In this document: piece by piece, positions 38,445 to 47,866 of the stretch
Position numbering within the stretch: position 1 is the first letter of the stretch
Layout: every line of letters starts with the position of its first letter
Assembly: GCF_016427555.1 (NCBI RefSeq)
Contig: NZ_JAELVS010000001.1
Span: 62,001-126,000, forward strand
Origin: Marinobacter litoralis
Lineage (GTDB): Bacteria; Pseudomonadota; Gammaproteobacteria; Pseudomonadales; Oleiphilaceae
Reading direction: 5' to 3'
DNA: 64,000 bases
Translations under genes and position numbers: made by a program
Notes under the pieces: generated by a model
Database searches by the model: none
Seen by the model: the letters and a program-made list of their open reading frames with translations, nothing else
Told to the model about the DNA's origin: nothing

Positions 38445-39485
38445 ATGACCGACCGTCCGGACAACGACGATATCCCGCAGGTTGCGGCCTCCAGCACACT
38501 CGCGCTGGTGCATTATCTGGAGACCCGAGGGCTTCTGGATCCAGACGAGATAGAGCGTGAGACCGGCCTGCAGCTTGGCACACTGAACGATCCGGATCTT
38601 CGTATTCCCGCCACTACTCATTACCGCCTTTGGGAGCTGGCAGAACAGCTGACCGGTGATCCCGGCGTGGGCCTGCACGCAGGTCAGGTGATCGAACCCG
38701 AGCGCATGGGGCTGGTGGGGCACGTCTTTTTTAACTGTGACACCCTGGGCGAGGCGGTGATCCAGTACGTTCGACTGTATCGGCTGATTAACGAGTCGGT
38801 CACCCTCAGTTTCGAGCAAACGCCGAAGCAAGCGATCCTGACCTGGCAACCCGACAATACGGCTTATTACTCGCGCCTCGACATGGATCGAACACTTGCC
38901 GCCGCTATCTGTCGGACTCGCCATTTCATCCATAAGGGTCTCACCGCGGATTGGGTCGAAATCGCTCATCCAGAACCCTCTTATGCCCAGGAATATCAAT
39001 CATTGTTCGGCGGTCCCGTTGTCTTCGGCTGCGGTGTTACCCGGGTCGCGTTCTCATGCGAGCATCTGGACCACCCCATTCCCCAAAGCAATCCCTATGT
39101 CTATTCCGCGGTCTTGAAACAGGTCAATGCGGTACTGGCCAGGCTGCAAACCCGACGCTCTTTCAGCCGCAAAGTGCGAAGATTGATCTCCCGGCAGATG
39201 GCAACCGACAAGATTGACGCCGACACCTTGGCCCGGCAATGCCATATGAGCCGACAAACTCTCTATCGACGGTTAAAAAAAGAGGGATTGAGCTTTCAGG
39301 ATCTGGTGGAGCAGGTCCGCCGTGATAAAGCGCTCCGATACGTCGCCAACGATCAATACGCCTTAGGTGAGATTGCTTTTCTGCTTGGTTTTTCGGAACT
39401 TAGTGCCTTCAGCCGAGCTTTTAAACGTTGGACCGGCGTTGCACCCGCGCAATTTCGATCCGAACACAAGGACAGCCCACCATGA
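38445..39485 (+). CDS. AraC-family regulator (arabinose-binding-type N-terminal domain)
   Basis: A 346-residue transcription regulator. Residues about 20-210 match the PF12625-type sensor domain (RLWELAEQLTGDPGVGLHAG, GLVGHVFFNCDTLGEAVIQY). This is common in regulators of lipid, alkane and amino-acid genes in Pseudomonas and Marinobacter. Two helix-turn-helix units are at 235-335: TLARQCHMSRQTLYRRLKKE and ALGEIAFLLGFSELSAFSRA, then FKRWTGVAPAQFR. Its stop overlaps the Cls start by ATGA, so the two are translated together. It is divergent from the 30-codon gene. Confidence 0.9.
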   Translation: MTDRPDNDDIPQVAASSTLALVHYLETRGLLDPDEIERETGLQLGTLNDPDLRIPATTHYRLWELAEQLTGDPGVGLHAGQVIEPERMGLVGHVFFNCDTLGEAVIQYVRLYRLINESVTLSFEQTPKQAILTWQPDNTAYYSRLDMDRTLAAAICRTRHFIHKGLTADWVEIAHPEPSYAQEYQSLFGGPVVFGCGVTRVAFSCEHLDHPIPQSNPYVYSAVLKQVNAVLARLQTRRSFSRKVRRLISRQMATDKIDADTLARQCHMSRQTLYRRLKKEGLSFQDLVEQVRRDKALRYVANDQYALGEIAFLLGFSELSAFSRAFKRWTGVAPAQFRSEHKDSPP

Positions 39486-40918
39486 CTGAAGACTCCTTCA
39501 CTTTACTGGCGATTCCGCTTGGGCTGCTCTACCTGGCTGCCCTGGCCTGCATCTATCGCATTCTGCTGACGTACCGCACGACACAGGGCGCCATCGCGTG
39601 GATCACCACATTGATTGCCTTGCCCTATGTAACCGTACCGCTGTTCGTGTTGTTTGGCCGTTATCGTTTTGGCGGCTATGTAAAGGCTCGGCGCTCCGGC
39701 AACAAGGCACTCAGTGGCCTGCTCGAGGAATTTGAATGCCAGACCACCTCGATTCCGGATCCGAACCAACAGCACTTCGCTGACGAGCTGCAAGTCCTGA
39801 GCAAGCTAAGCCGCCAACCCTTTACCAGCAACAACAAGGTCACGTTGCTAAAGGATGGCGAGGCTACCTTCGATGCTCTTTTTCAGGCCATGGAAGACGC
39901 CGAACACTATATTCTGCTGGAGTTTTACATCGTTCGCTCCGATCGCGTTGGCCAGCGCATCAAGACGATTCTGGAACGCAAACTGGCCGAAGGTGTCGAG
40001 GTGTGGCTGCTTTATGACGACATTGGCAGCCTGTCACTGTCTCGCCGCTGGCTCAAAGAGTTGGCGAATGCCGGCGCCAGAGTGGCGTCCTTCGGTAAAG
40101 GCAACATTCGCCGGCGCCGCTTTCAGATCAATTTCCGCAATCACCGTAAGCTGCTGGTGTGTGACGGCGTCACCGGTTTCGTGGGCGGCATCAATCTCGG
40201 GGACGAGTACCTTGGCACCGCGATGGATCAGGAACCGTGGCGCGACACCCATTGCCGAATCGAAGGTCCGGCCGTGACCGGCTTGCAGCTGGCATGGCTG
40301 GAAGACTGGAACTGGGCCAGCGACACCAAACCCGATCTGGAATGGTGCCCGAGCTTTAACTGCCCGGGCGAGGACAAAGTGCTGGTACTGCCAACCGGTC
40401 CTGCGGATACCTGGGAAACCTGTGCTTTGTTCTTCCTGAACAGCATTAACAACGCCCGAACCCGCATCTGGATTGCCTCGCCTTACTTCGTACCCGACGT
40501 ACAGGTCATCAATGCGCTGCAATTGGCTGCCCTGCGTGGGGTGGATGTGCGGATTTTGATTCCGGAGAAGTCCGACAGCCTGCTCATCCGGGTTGCCGCG
40601 TATTCGTACCTCATCCAAGCCCGTCAGGCCGGCATCGGTATCTATCGCTACCAACCCGGCTTTATGCACCAGAAGGTGGTGCTGGTGGACGACCGATATG
40701 CATCGATTGGCACCGCCAATCTCGACAACCGCTCCATGCGCCTGAACTTTGAAATCATGGCCATTAACACCAGCCCGCAGTTTATTGGGGAAGTGGAAGC
40801 GATGCTGGAAGACGACCTGAAACACTGCCGCCTCATGACCGAAAGTGATTATGAAGACCGGTCCCTGCTGTTTCGCCTGTGGTGCCGAACGGTTCGCCTC
40901 CTCGCGCCATTGCTTTGA
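39482..40918 (+). CDS. cls: Cardiolipin synthase
   Basis: A 478-residue phospholipase-D-superfamily enzyme that joins phosphatidyl groups to make cardiolipin. Two N-terminal membrane helices lie at about 6-28 and 38-58. Two HKD motifs follow: HRKLLVCD near 221 and HQKVVLVDDRYASIGTANLD near 396, both intact. FVGGINLGDEYLG after the first motif is typical of ClsA. The start ATG overlaps the preceding regulator stop. Coupling of cls to an AraC regulator suggests control of membrane lipid make-up. Confidence 0.93.
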   Translation: MTEDSFTLLAIPLGLLYLAALACIYRILLTYRTTQGAIAWITTLIALPYVTVPLFVLFGRYRFGGYVKARRSGNKALSGLLEEFECQTTSIPDPNQQHFADELQVLSKLSRQPFTSNNKVTLLKDGEATFDALFQAMEDAEHYILLEFYIVRSDRVGQRIKTILERKLAEGVEVWLLYDDIGSLSLSRRWLKELANAGARVASFGKGNIRRRRFQINFRNHRKLLVCDGVTGFVGGINLGDEYLGTAMDQEPWRDTHCRIEGPAVTGLQLAWLEDWNWASDTKPDLEWCPSFNCPGEDKVLVLPTGPADTWETCALFFLNSINNARTRIWIASPYFVPDVQVINALQLAALRGVDVRILIPEKSDSLLIRVAAYSYLIQARQAGIGIYRYQPGFMHQKVVLVDDRYASIGTANLDNRSMRLNFEIMAINTSPQFIGEVEAMLEDDLKHCRLMTESDYEDRSLLFRLWCRTVRLLAPLL

Positions 40919-40987
40919 ACTGGTTCTCAGTTGGGGCTTATGCGAACATGAGCCCCTGCCCACTTTCGAAGTAGCCACAGAACGTAC

Positions 40988-41647
40988 ATGAACGCATTCA
41001 AGCCAAAACAAACTCTGACCGAACAAGTCGCCCGCCACGTTGAGAATCTGATTGCTTTCGGGCAACTGCGTTCGGGTGAACGGATTTACGAAAGCGCCAT
41101 GGCCAAAGAACTCAACGTCAGTCTGGGCTCGGTGCGCGAAGGCTTGCTCCTGCTCGAAAAGCGGCATCTGGTGAAAAACGTACCGCGCAAAGGCGCGTTC
41201 GTAACCACACTGGATGAACACTTCGTGCACAGCTTGTACGAAACGATGGAGTTGTACCTAAGCCATACCGGGAAGAAACTGGTGCGACAGTGGCAGCCAG
41301 AAGATATGGAACGGCTGGAGTCACTGCGCGACAAGATGCAGCGGTGTTACGAAGAAAACGACTTGTTAGCGTTTTTGGAACTGGGTATTGAGTACACGCA
41401 AGCATCGTTGGCGTACGCGAATAACTATTTCATTGAGTCTGCCATCGACGATTTGTGGCCGTCAGCCAAACGGTGTGCTTTTGTGGCGTTTCGCCATGGC
41501 GGCAAACAGGTGATCGAAGACAATCTCGCCCATATGGAGCAGTCCATTCAAGCAATCAAAGCCCGTGACGAGAAGGCCCTTGAGGATATTCTGCATCGCT
41601 ATGCCCTGCAGCAATGCCAGCAAGTACTGACCGCTTTAGCTCAGTAG
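40988..41647 (+). CDS. GntR/FCD family regulator
   Basis: A 219-residue regulator. The winged helix-turn-helix is at 10-75 (GERIYESAMAKELNVSLGSV, then REGLLLLEKRHLV), and the C-terminal FCD-type helical domain at about 80-210. The usual FCD metal-binding His set is not obvious: HGGKQVIEDNLAHMEQSIQA carries the H-x-x-M-like part only. The effector is unknown. Its last seven bases overlap the convergent PlpD gene, with no terminator between them. Confidence 0.85.
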   Translation: MNAFKPKQTLTEQVARHVENLIAFGQLRSGERIYESAMAKELNVSLGSVREGLLLLEKRHLVKNVPRKGAFVTTLDEHFVHSLYETMELYLSHTGKKLVRQWQPEDMERLESLRDKMQRCYEENDLLAFLELGIEYTQASLAYANNYFIESAIDDLWPSAKRCAFVAFRHGGKQVIEDNLAHMEQSIQAIKARDEKALEDILHRYALQQCQQVLTALAQ

Positions 41648-43851
41648 AACAACTGGGTAAACGAGAAACCAATATTCATGTAGGCGGTCCAGTCGTCTTC
41701 GTTGTTGTAAGCAACCGAGAACTGGACCGGCCCGACAAACGTATCGACACCGGCAAATACACTCCACGAACGCACCAGATTATCCCAACGCGCATCGTCG
41801 ATCTGGTCCCAGGTGTTACCCGTTTCAAATCCGACACCCGCGAACCAAGGCATGAACGGGCCACCGAATTCCCTTCGGGCATAGGCCGCAGCCAGAGCGG
41901 CGTCGTTGCCACTTAGTTCTCCGGCCGCATAGGCCGATAGCCGTCTGAACCCACCGAGACGCGCGGCGTTCTCGATCCCTGACTCGCCGCTGATCACCTG
42001 TTCCGTGAACAACAGGCCGGTGACGTTGAAGCGTTGCCAGCTGGTGGTTCCCAGCAGCATGCCAGTGAGGGAATCGAAGTTTCGGTCAGACCCGAAGTCA
42101 TTACGCTCAAAACGAGCTCGTATGCCGGCAAAGCCCCCCGATTTGGGGTAAAAGGCGTCGCTGAGCGAATCATGCACCAGCTGCACGTTCACATAACCCT
42201 GATTAATTCGGCCCGACGGCGCAACTTTTTGGCCTACTTCGTCGTCTACCTTTGCAGAACCCCGAACATAACCAATCCGGATTTCGCCATCGCCGCCCAA
42301 CTCCATACCAATGGCGAGATCCGCTTGGCTCAGGGTGACATCTATCTGGGAAATTCGGGTGCCATCGTCGTACACACTGTATTCGTCCCGCTGGTGCTCC
42401 AGGCCAATCACCGCAAACCGTTCGTAACCAAAATCCAGCGGCTGATACCACTGGGTACGCACCCACGGCTCAGTACCCAGCTGCACACCAGTGTGCCACT
42501 CGGCCCCCAGGCTATTGAGCTCGGTCATTCGAAGCCCGGACGCCAGGTTAAAGCGAGTGTCGCCATCAAAGTTATCTTCGTAATTCAGGCCAAAAGACAA
42601 ATAGTTAGGCCCCCAGCGCTTTTCTCTCGCCTTGATATCCAGAACCGGCCCTCTTTTCGAGGGTCGTAAAGACCAGGACACGGTTTCGTAATACCCCAAC
42701 CCGTAAATACGCTTGAGGTCAGATTCGAGCTGTTCAATATCCAAAGGCTCGCCCGGTTTCTGACGGATGCGCTCTTTGAGAAAATCCGTCGACAATCTGC
42801 GCCCGGCATTAAACTCGATTCGCGCTACGTGGCCATAAGATGCGGAACGTTGCTCCAGGCCGGCGCGAAAAGCCTGCCATTGCTTGGCAGGCACCGCCAG
42901 ACGATTGAGCTCTACTGCGTGTTCGCGCGCGGCCGTCGCCCCCAGTTCAAACAACACCGGGCCGTCATAAAAATCGGCGGAGCCATAACCTTCCAGCCGG
43001 GGCCGGATGAGTATGTCTTTGTCGGTGATCAAGGCGAGCTGCTCTTCGGTGTTTCGGCGGGTCAGGAGGGTTGTGAGCTGGCCAACAACCGAAAACGCCT
43101 CCTTGATGTCATCGGTCTTCAGCAACGGGTCCGTGATGTCTACCGCAATGATAATGTCGGCCCCCATGTCGCGGGCCACACTGACGGGCAAATTGTTGGC
43201 TATCCCGCCATCCACCAATAAACGGCCACCCCGCTCAACCGGTGCGTAGATGCCGGGAATACTCATGCTGGCGCGAATGGCTTCGGCCAGGTTGCCGCTA
43301 TCAATAACCACTTCAACACCGGTTTCCAGATCCGTTGCAATTGCGCGGAACGGGATGGGAAGTTGGTCAAAGTCGTCAACCAGGGCAGCGTTACGGGTGA
43401 GCTCGTTCAGAATCAGGCCCAGATTCTGGCCCGTGACCAACCCACCGCCAACATGAACACCTTCGGCATCTACACCAATGCCCGGCGTGATCGGCAAGCG
43501 CCAGTCCGACTGCTTTCGGCGCACCGGCTTGTAAGCGCGGCCGGGGTCATCTCTGAAACTGGACAGCCAGTCCAGATCGATAAAACGTTGTTCGATTTCG
43601 TGCACCGACATGCCGGATGCGTACAAAGCAGCAACCGCAGAGCCGGCGCTGGTACCGACAACCATATCCACCGGTACCTTTATTTCTTCCAGAACCCGCA
43701 GCACGCCTACATGCGCCATACCTTTGGCTCCGCCGCCGCTCAGCACCAGCCCCACTTTCGGGCGGGTTTCCTGGGCCGCAACCAGAGCGGGCAGCGCCGC
43801 AAACGCCACAACGACTGCAATCAGGACAGGAAGTCTCAATAGAAAGGCCAA
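41641..43851 (-). CDS. PlpD-type patatin phospholipase with outer-membrane barrel
   Basis: A 736-residue two-part protein of the type Vd autotransporter kind. Signal peptide 1-26; patatin domain from about 31 with the oxyanion GLVLSGGGAKGMAHVGVLRV, nucleophile GTSAGS (Ser 68) and LVDGGIANNLPVSVA (Asp of DGG, near 215). A POTRA-like segment lies near 330-400, then a 16-strand-type barrel (GPNYLSFGLNYEDNFDGDTR to GFSFTQLFY, terminal aromatic). In Pseudomonas the lipase is released and binds phosphoinositides. The start is a TTG with a weak ribosome site; a TTG four codons on is also possible. Confidence 0.9.
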   Translation of the reverse strand: MAFLLRLPVLIAVVVAFAALPALVAAQETRPKVGLVLSGGGAKGMAHVGVLRVLEEIKVPVDMVVGTSAGSAVAALYASGMSVHEIEQRFIDLDWLSSFRDDPGRAYKPVRRKQSDWRLPITPGIGVDAEGVHVGGGLVTGQNLGLILNELTRNAALVDDFDQLPIPFRAIATDLETGVEVVIDSGNLAEAIRASMSIPGIYAPVERGGRLLVDGGIANNLPVSVARDMGADIIIAVDITDPLLKTDDIKEAFSVVGQLTTLLTRRNTEEQLALITDKDILIRPRLEGYGSADFYDGPVLFELGATAAREHAVELNRLAVPAKQWQAFRAGLEQRSASYGHVARIEFNAGRRLSTDFLKERIRQKPGEPLDIEQLESDLKRIYGLGYYETVSWSLRPSKRGPVLDIKAREKRWGPNYLSFGLNYEDNFDGDTRFNLASGLRMTELNSLGAEWHTGVQLGTEPWVRTQWYQPLDFGYERFAVIGLEHQRDEYSVYDDGTRISQIDVTLSQADLAIGMELGGDGEIRIGYVRGSAKVDDEVGQKVAPSGRINQGYVNVQLVHDSLSDAFYPKSGGFAGIRARFERNDFGSDRNFDSLTGMLLGTTSWQRFNVTGLLFTEQVISGESGIENAARLGGFRRLSAYAAGELSGNDAALAAAYARREFGGPFMPWFAGVGFETGNTWDQIDDARWDNLVRSWSVFAGVDTFVGPVQFSVAYNNEDDWTAYMNIGFSFTQLFY

Positions 43852-43867
43852 AATAACTCAGTGCGGA

Positions 43868-44467
43868 TTAATTGGATTTGTCATCGTCAACCAACGATAT
43901 GTGAGAGGTATCCGGAACGATAGGCGGAGGTGTTTCCCGCTCAACCCCGAGATCCGCCCCCGGAGGTGCCAGACTCCACTCGTCCAGATGCTCAAACATC
44001 GGAGCTTCAACCTCCTGATGCTCCGCAAGCGTGACACCCACCGGGTCCAGGCTAAGGCCGGAGCCTGCCAGAATCTCGTCCACTTTCTCTCCAGCAACCG
44101 GCAAGCGGTCACCGGGTTCTACCTCCGGCGTTTTACCGGGTTCAGCTTTCGGGGCCGGAGCGCCTTCCTGGGCCGCAGTGGCAGGCTGCGGATTTGGGGT
44201 CGGTTCGGTTTGACGGGCGGGTGCGGTTGATTGCCCGCCAGCCGCAGCCATCGGCTGCACATAAACCACCATGCCGTGCTTCTTGAGGACCGCCTGGTAT
44301 TTCTCGGCTTGCTCCTGATCCAGCTTGTTTCGGATTACTACCGCCTGACCACTGAACATGCGGTCAAGTTGTTCAACACTGGCCTTGAACAACGCCTTGG
44401 CGTTAGCGCGGGCGGTACTCAGATCCGTGCCTGACGTACATTCGCCCTTGAAGACGAGCTGGAACAT
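43868..44467 (-). CDS. Unknown protein with conserved N-terminal module and Pro/Ala-rich linker
   Basis: A 199-residue soluble protein. Residues 1-72 form a compact module, MFQLVFKGEC then LFKASVEQLDRMFSGQAVVI and KYQAVLKKHGMVVYV. I have seen this module at the front of several gammaproteobacterial membrane proteins, without a settled name. After it come a Pro/Ala/Glu-rich linker (about 75-125) and an acidic tail with short motifs (SGLSLDPVGVTLAEHQ, ISLVDDDKSN). No signal peptide or membrane segment. It precedes the PlpD gene by 16 bases and shares its strand. GAGGT precedes the ATG. Confidence 0.7.
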   Translation of the reverse strand: MFQLVFKGECTSGTDLSTARANAKALFKASVEQLDRMFSGQAVVIRNKLDQEQAEKYQAVLKKHGMVVYVQPMAAAGGQSTAPARQTEPTPNPQPATAAQEGAPAPKAEPGKTPEVEPGDRLPVAGEKVDEILAGSGLSLDPVGVTLAEHQEVEAPMFEHLDEWSLAPPGADLGVERETPPPIVPDTSHISLVDDDKSN

Positions 44468-44644
44468 GACGTTACCTCATTCGATCTTTTCAGGATGCTC
44501 GTTTTATCATAGCTGAAAACACTCCGGCTGGAGACAAGCTCAGCGTAATGCGCAGCCAGCAAGTCCGGATTGTGTCAGCATTGCAAACAATTGAAAAATC
44601 CCAATGCTTTATACAGCAAAAACCGGCACTCTCTGCAATAATTC

Positions 44645-44672
44645 ATTGTAACCAAAACTTACAATTGGTTAC
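44645..44672. promoter_or_regulatory. Two overlapping inverted repeats, candidate operator
   Basis: GTAACCAA (44648-44655) and TTGGTTAC (44665-44672) are perfect arms around nine bases. Overlapping them, ATTGTAA (44645-44651) and TTACAAT (44659-44665) are perfect arms around seven. Together they make two offset dyads sharing bases, 33 bases upstream of the small exported-protein gene at 44706. The arrangement suggests a repressor or activator site rather than a terminator. Confidence 0.45.
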
Positions 44673-44705
44673 GGTATTGCTTTTATTGTCTGACGAGAAA
44701 CGCCT

Positions 44706-45071
44706 ATGCGAATTCGAATCCTTGCCCTGACCGGGGCGCTGCTGGCGAGCGCGGCAAGCCCACATGCACAAGCAGGAAATCTCGACGTTCTCATGCAGCA
44801 GGTGTTTCCAAACACGGAAGCGTCTTACATAGGCTATGAAAGCGTTGAACGCGAAGACATACCCGCCAGCGCGGATGTTGACCGCAAATACCTGGTTGTG
44901 GATTTTCGCTTCAAAGGCTCCATGCCATCTGCCCAGCAACTGCAGGCCAAGGTGCATAAGGTATGCATGACCCTGTTCAGGGATCAGCAGCTGATGCAGT
45001 CACTTTCAGAGTCCGGCTACGACATGGTGTCGGTGGCCTTTGACCGGCAATCCCAGTTCGACTGCCTGTAA
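44706..45071 (+). CDS. Small exported protein of unknown function
   Basis: A 121-residue protein with a signal peptide of about 23 residues (ILALTGALLASAASPHAQA). The mature part of roughly 98 residues has two cysteines: one in KVHKVCMTLF and one as the penultimate residue (FDCL), which could form a disulfide in the periplasm. KYLVVDFRFKGSMPSAQQLQ and DMVSVAFDRQSQF suggest alternating strands and helices. I do not recognise the family. It is convergent with the sensor kinase gene, five bases from its stop. Confidence 0.7.
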   Translation: MRIRILALTGALLASAASPHAQAGNLDVLMQQVFPNTEASYIGYESVEREDIPASADVDRKYLVVDFRFKGSMPSAQQLQAKVHKVCMTLFRDQQLMQSLSESGYDMVSVAFDRQSQFDCL

Positions 45072-45076
45072 GCGTC

Positions 45077-47833
45077 TCAGTTTTGCCCCAGTATGCGGGG
45101 AAATGCCTCAAGAGCCGTATTCACCGCATCCAGATTGAACGCCTCCACATCGGCCAACAACTTTTCACCGTAACGGGTAACTGACAGCGAACGGTGGCGC
45201 TGCCCCCACTCAATAATTCTCAACGCGAATTCTTTCATCTGCTCCGGGTCGCCACTCTCGCGAACGTCTTGCCACTCATTGCCAAAGTCTCTTGCCAAGC
45301 TTTCCCGGAGCCAGCCGCGCTCCTGCATGCTCATGGTCTGCGCCAACAAACGCTCCGACTCTTCCGGCGCTCCGTCGTCATCAGCTTCTTCCCCGGTGGC
45401 TTCAACCCGAGGCAACACAATCGTAAAGGTCGAACCGACGCCTGCCTCACTTTCGAGGGTCAGCTCGCCGCCCATCATCTCCACCAGTTTGCGACTGATG
45501 GCAAGGCCCAGACCCGTGCCGCCGTAGCGCCGTGAACTTTGTCCTTCGTGCTGCTCGAACGCATCAAAAATACGAACTTGTTGATCCGGCGCAATTCCGA
45601 TGCCGGTGTCCGTTACGGTCACCACCATTCGGTAGTAGCGAGCATCACTCTCGCTGGCTTCCGGTTCTTCCAGAAGTTCGGCAACCACTCTTACGGTCAC
45701 CTCGCCTTCATGGGTAAACTTGATGGCATTGCCCACCAGATTAAACAACACCTGCCGCAGCCGGGTTTCATCAAGCATCATCGCCGCCGGCAGCCCCGCA
45801 CCCACACTGACTTCCAGAGCAATACCCTGCTCCGTGGCCCGCAGATCAAAGATATGACGAACGTCGCTGAGCAATCGGCGCACAGAGACCGGCGCAAAGT
45901 CCAGTCGCATTTTGCCCGCTTCAATTCGCGACAAGTCCAAAATGTCGTTGATTAGCATCAGCAGGCTGCGGCTGCCGGCGCGAATGGCGTTCAGATAATT
46001 TCTCTGCTGCGGGTCGGTCACCGAGTTAAAAAGCAGGTCGCTGTAGCCAATCACCGCGTTCATCGGTGTTCGTATTTCATGGGACATGTTGGCAAGGAAT
46101 TCGCTTTTCGCGCGATTGGCCAGTTCCGCTTCCCGAGCCAATCGCTCAGCTTCCAGTTTCGCGGCCCGCAGCTCGTCTTCACTTCGCCGCAACGCGTTTT
46201 CTGAGCGAATACGTTCATCAACTTCCAGTGATAATTTTCGGTTCCAGTACAGAAAGATCAGTACCACGACAATGGCGATCAGAATGATACGCCGTACCAC
46301 CGTGTAATCGGTTTCCTGTTCGATATCGAGATGAATCCAGCGATTGTAAACGGCCTCACCCTCGGATTCGGGCAGACTGCCCAAGGCCTTGTTCAGAATC
46401 CGGTGCAACTCGGGATTGCTCTTGCGCACCGCCAGACGCAAATCGTACTGGTAAGGAGTGATACTGGTGATCCTGAGATTCGTTAATCCCAGTCGCGCCA
46501 CCGTGTAGCTGACCGCAGGAATATGGGTAACCATCACGTCAAGATCACCGTTCGACAACGCAAGCAAACCGTCAGCTACCGTGTTCTGCGGGTAGAGATC
46601 AAGGTCCGGGTGGTTAATCAGCAAGTAATCATGACTGGCCTGACGATTCACCACGCCAACTTTCTCGTCTCGCAGTTCCCGCAAATCGCCGATAAAACGG
46701 CCGCTGTCGCGGATCGCCAGGGCGATAGGCACGGTGACGTAGGCGCGGGTAAACAGGTATTCCTGCTCCGTGCGGGGCGTTCGGGACAATCCGGGCAAAA
46801 TATCAACGGTGCCGGCCTTCAGTTCATCCTCGGCGGAAGCACGGGTTGCCATGACCTTCTTGGTGAAACGTACCCCCAGATTCTCTTCCAACCGGCCAAC
46901 CAGATCAGCAACCAACCCCGCCGGCCGCCCGTCCTGCTGAAACTCGAAAGGAGGCCAATCCCTGCGCAATCCGACTTTAAGCCCCGGATGTTTATCAAGC
47001 CAGGATTTCTCAGCCGCCGTCAGCGCTACGCCGCGACCTTCCAACATCGGTACATCGCCTTGCAACCAGGCTTGTCGAATCTCCCGATGTTCGTTATGGC
47101 TAATCGAGACAACCGCGCGATCGGCCACCCGAAATAATTGACGCTCATCCGTTGGCACCTGCAGCACGATATCCACAGGCCGATTGTCCAGCAGCACCGC
47201 CAACCCGATTCCGTTCACCAGTGTCGATTCCAGATAATCGGACACCACCGGCACCGGTGCCAAAAACGCATCGGCGTTACCGGCCAGCACCTGACTGATG
47301 GCTTCGCCCAGATTATCCACCGGAACGGGGGTGAAGTTATTGACCGGGTCAAGCAGAGGAAATTGATTGGGATCGTCGCCGATGATGGCCACATTGGCCG
47401 ACTCCAGATCGGCCAATGTGCGAAAACCGGCATCGCCGGCATTCACGAAAACGCCGTAGGTGAGGCTCATGATCGGCGTGGTGTGGCGCAGGCCCGGAAT
47501 CACAGGCGCGCCCGGAACACGGGTGGTGAGCACAAGATCAGCAGCTTGATCCTGCTCATCCAGCATGAAGGGTTCAACCGGGAGATCGAGCTTCTTCGAC
47601 AGCAGCTCCAGATAATCCGCCAGCAAACCGACCAGCTGACCACTCCCGCTTTCGAAAATCAGCGGCATCTGTGTTTGCCGGACACCCACTCGAAGAGTGT
47701 CGAGCTCTCCGAGCCACATCAGATCTTCAAGGCCCAGTACCGGAGAGGGGGATTCTTGTGGCGGATCAGCTTGCGCCGCTGCGGTCGAAACACTTACCAA
47801 CAGAAACAACACAAGCTGAAAAAAAAGCGTCAC
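45077..47833 (-). CDS. Sensor histidine kinase with two periplasmic substrate-binding domains, no receiver
   Basis: A 918-residue membrane kinase. Signal or anchor 1-20; SBP_bac_3-like domain one at about 45-250 and domain two at about 285-505 ([14 protein letters not shown] starts the second, the classical amino-acid-binding pattern); a membrane segment at 514-531; a coiled coil; HisKA with [20 protein letters not shown] (His 585); and HATPase with [17 protein letters not shown] and GTGLGLAI. The EvgS/BvgS class normally adds a receiver and HPt. Here the HATPase is followed directly by a 90-residue helical tail. No response regulator gene adjoins. GTG start with GAGGG upstream. Confidence 0.9.
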   Translation of the reverse strand: MTLFFQLVLFLLVSVSTAAAQADPPQESPSPVLGLEDLMWLGELDTLRVGVRQTQMPLIFESGSGQLVGLLADYLELLSKKLDLPVEPFMLDEQDQAADLVLTTRVPGAPVIPGLRHTTPIMSLTYGVFVNAGDAGFRTLADLESANVAIIGDDPNQFPLLDPVNNFTPVPVDNLGEAISQVLAGNADAFLAPVPVVSDYLESTLVNGIGLAVLLDNRPVDIVLQVPTDERQLFRVADRAVVSISHNEHREIRQAWLQGDVPMLEGRGVALTAAEKSWLDKHPGLKVGLRRDWPPFEFQQDGRPAGLVADLVGRLEENLGVRFTKKVMATRASAEDELKAGTVDILPGLSRTPRTEQEYLFTRAYVTVPIALAIRDSGRFIGDLRELRDEKVGVVNRQASHDYLLINHPDLDLYPQNTVADGLLALSNGDLDVMVTHIPAVSYTVARLGLTNLRITSITPYQYDLRLAVRKSNPELHRILNKALGSLPESEGEAVYNRWIHLDIEQETDYTVVRRIILIAIVVVLIFLYWNRKLSLEVDERIRSENALRRSEDELRAAKLEAERLAREAELANRAKSEFLANMSHEIRTPMNAVIGYSDLLFNSVTDPQQRNYLNAIRAGSRSLLMLINDILDLSRIEAGKMRLDFAPVSVRRLLSDVRHIFDLRATEQGIALEVSVGAGLPAAMMLDETRLRQVLFNLVGNAIKFTHEGEVTVRVVAELLEEPEASESDARYYRMVVTVTDTGIGIAPDQQVRIFDAFEQHEGQSSRRYGGTGLGLAISRKLVEMMGGELTLESEAGVGSTFTIVLPRVEATGEEADDDGAPEESERLLAQTMSMQERGWLRESLARDFGNEWQDVRESGDPEQMKEFALRIIEWGQRHRSLSVTRYGEKLLADVEAFNLDAVNTALEAFPRILGQN

Positions 47834-47866
47834 TACATACCCTCACGGTGCCACAAAAGCGAATCT

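Noticed and set aside
40034..41230. 398-codon minus-strand frame opposite cls and gntR
   Set aside because: It covers two well-supported genes and has no motif or ribosome site.
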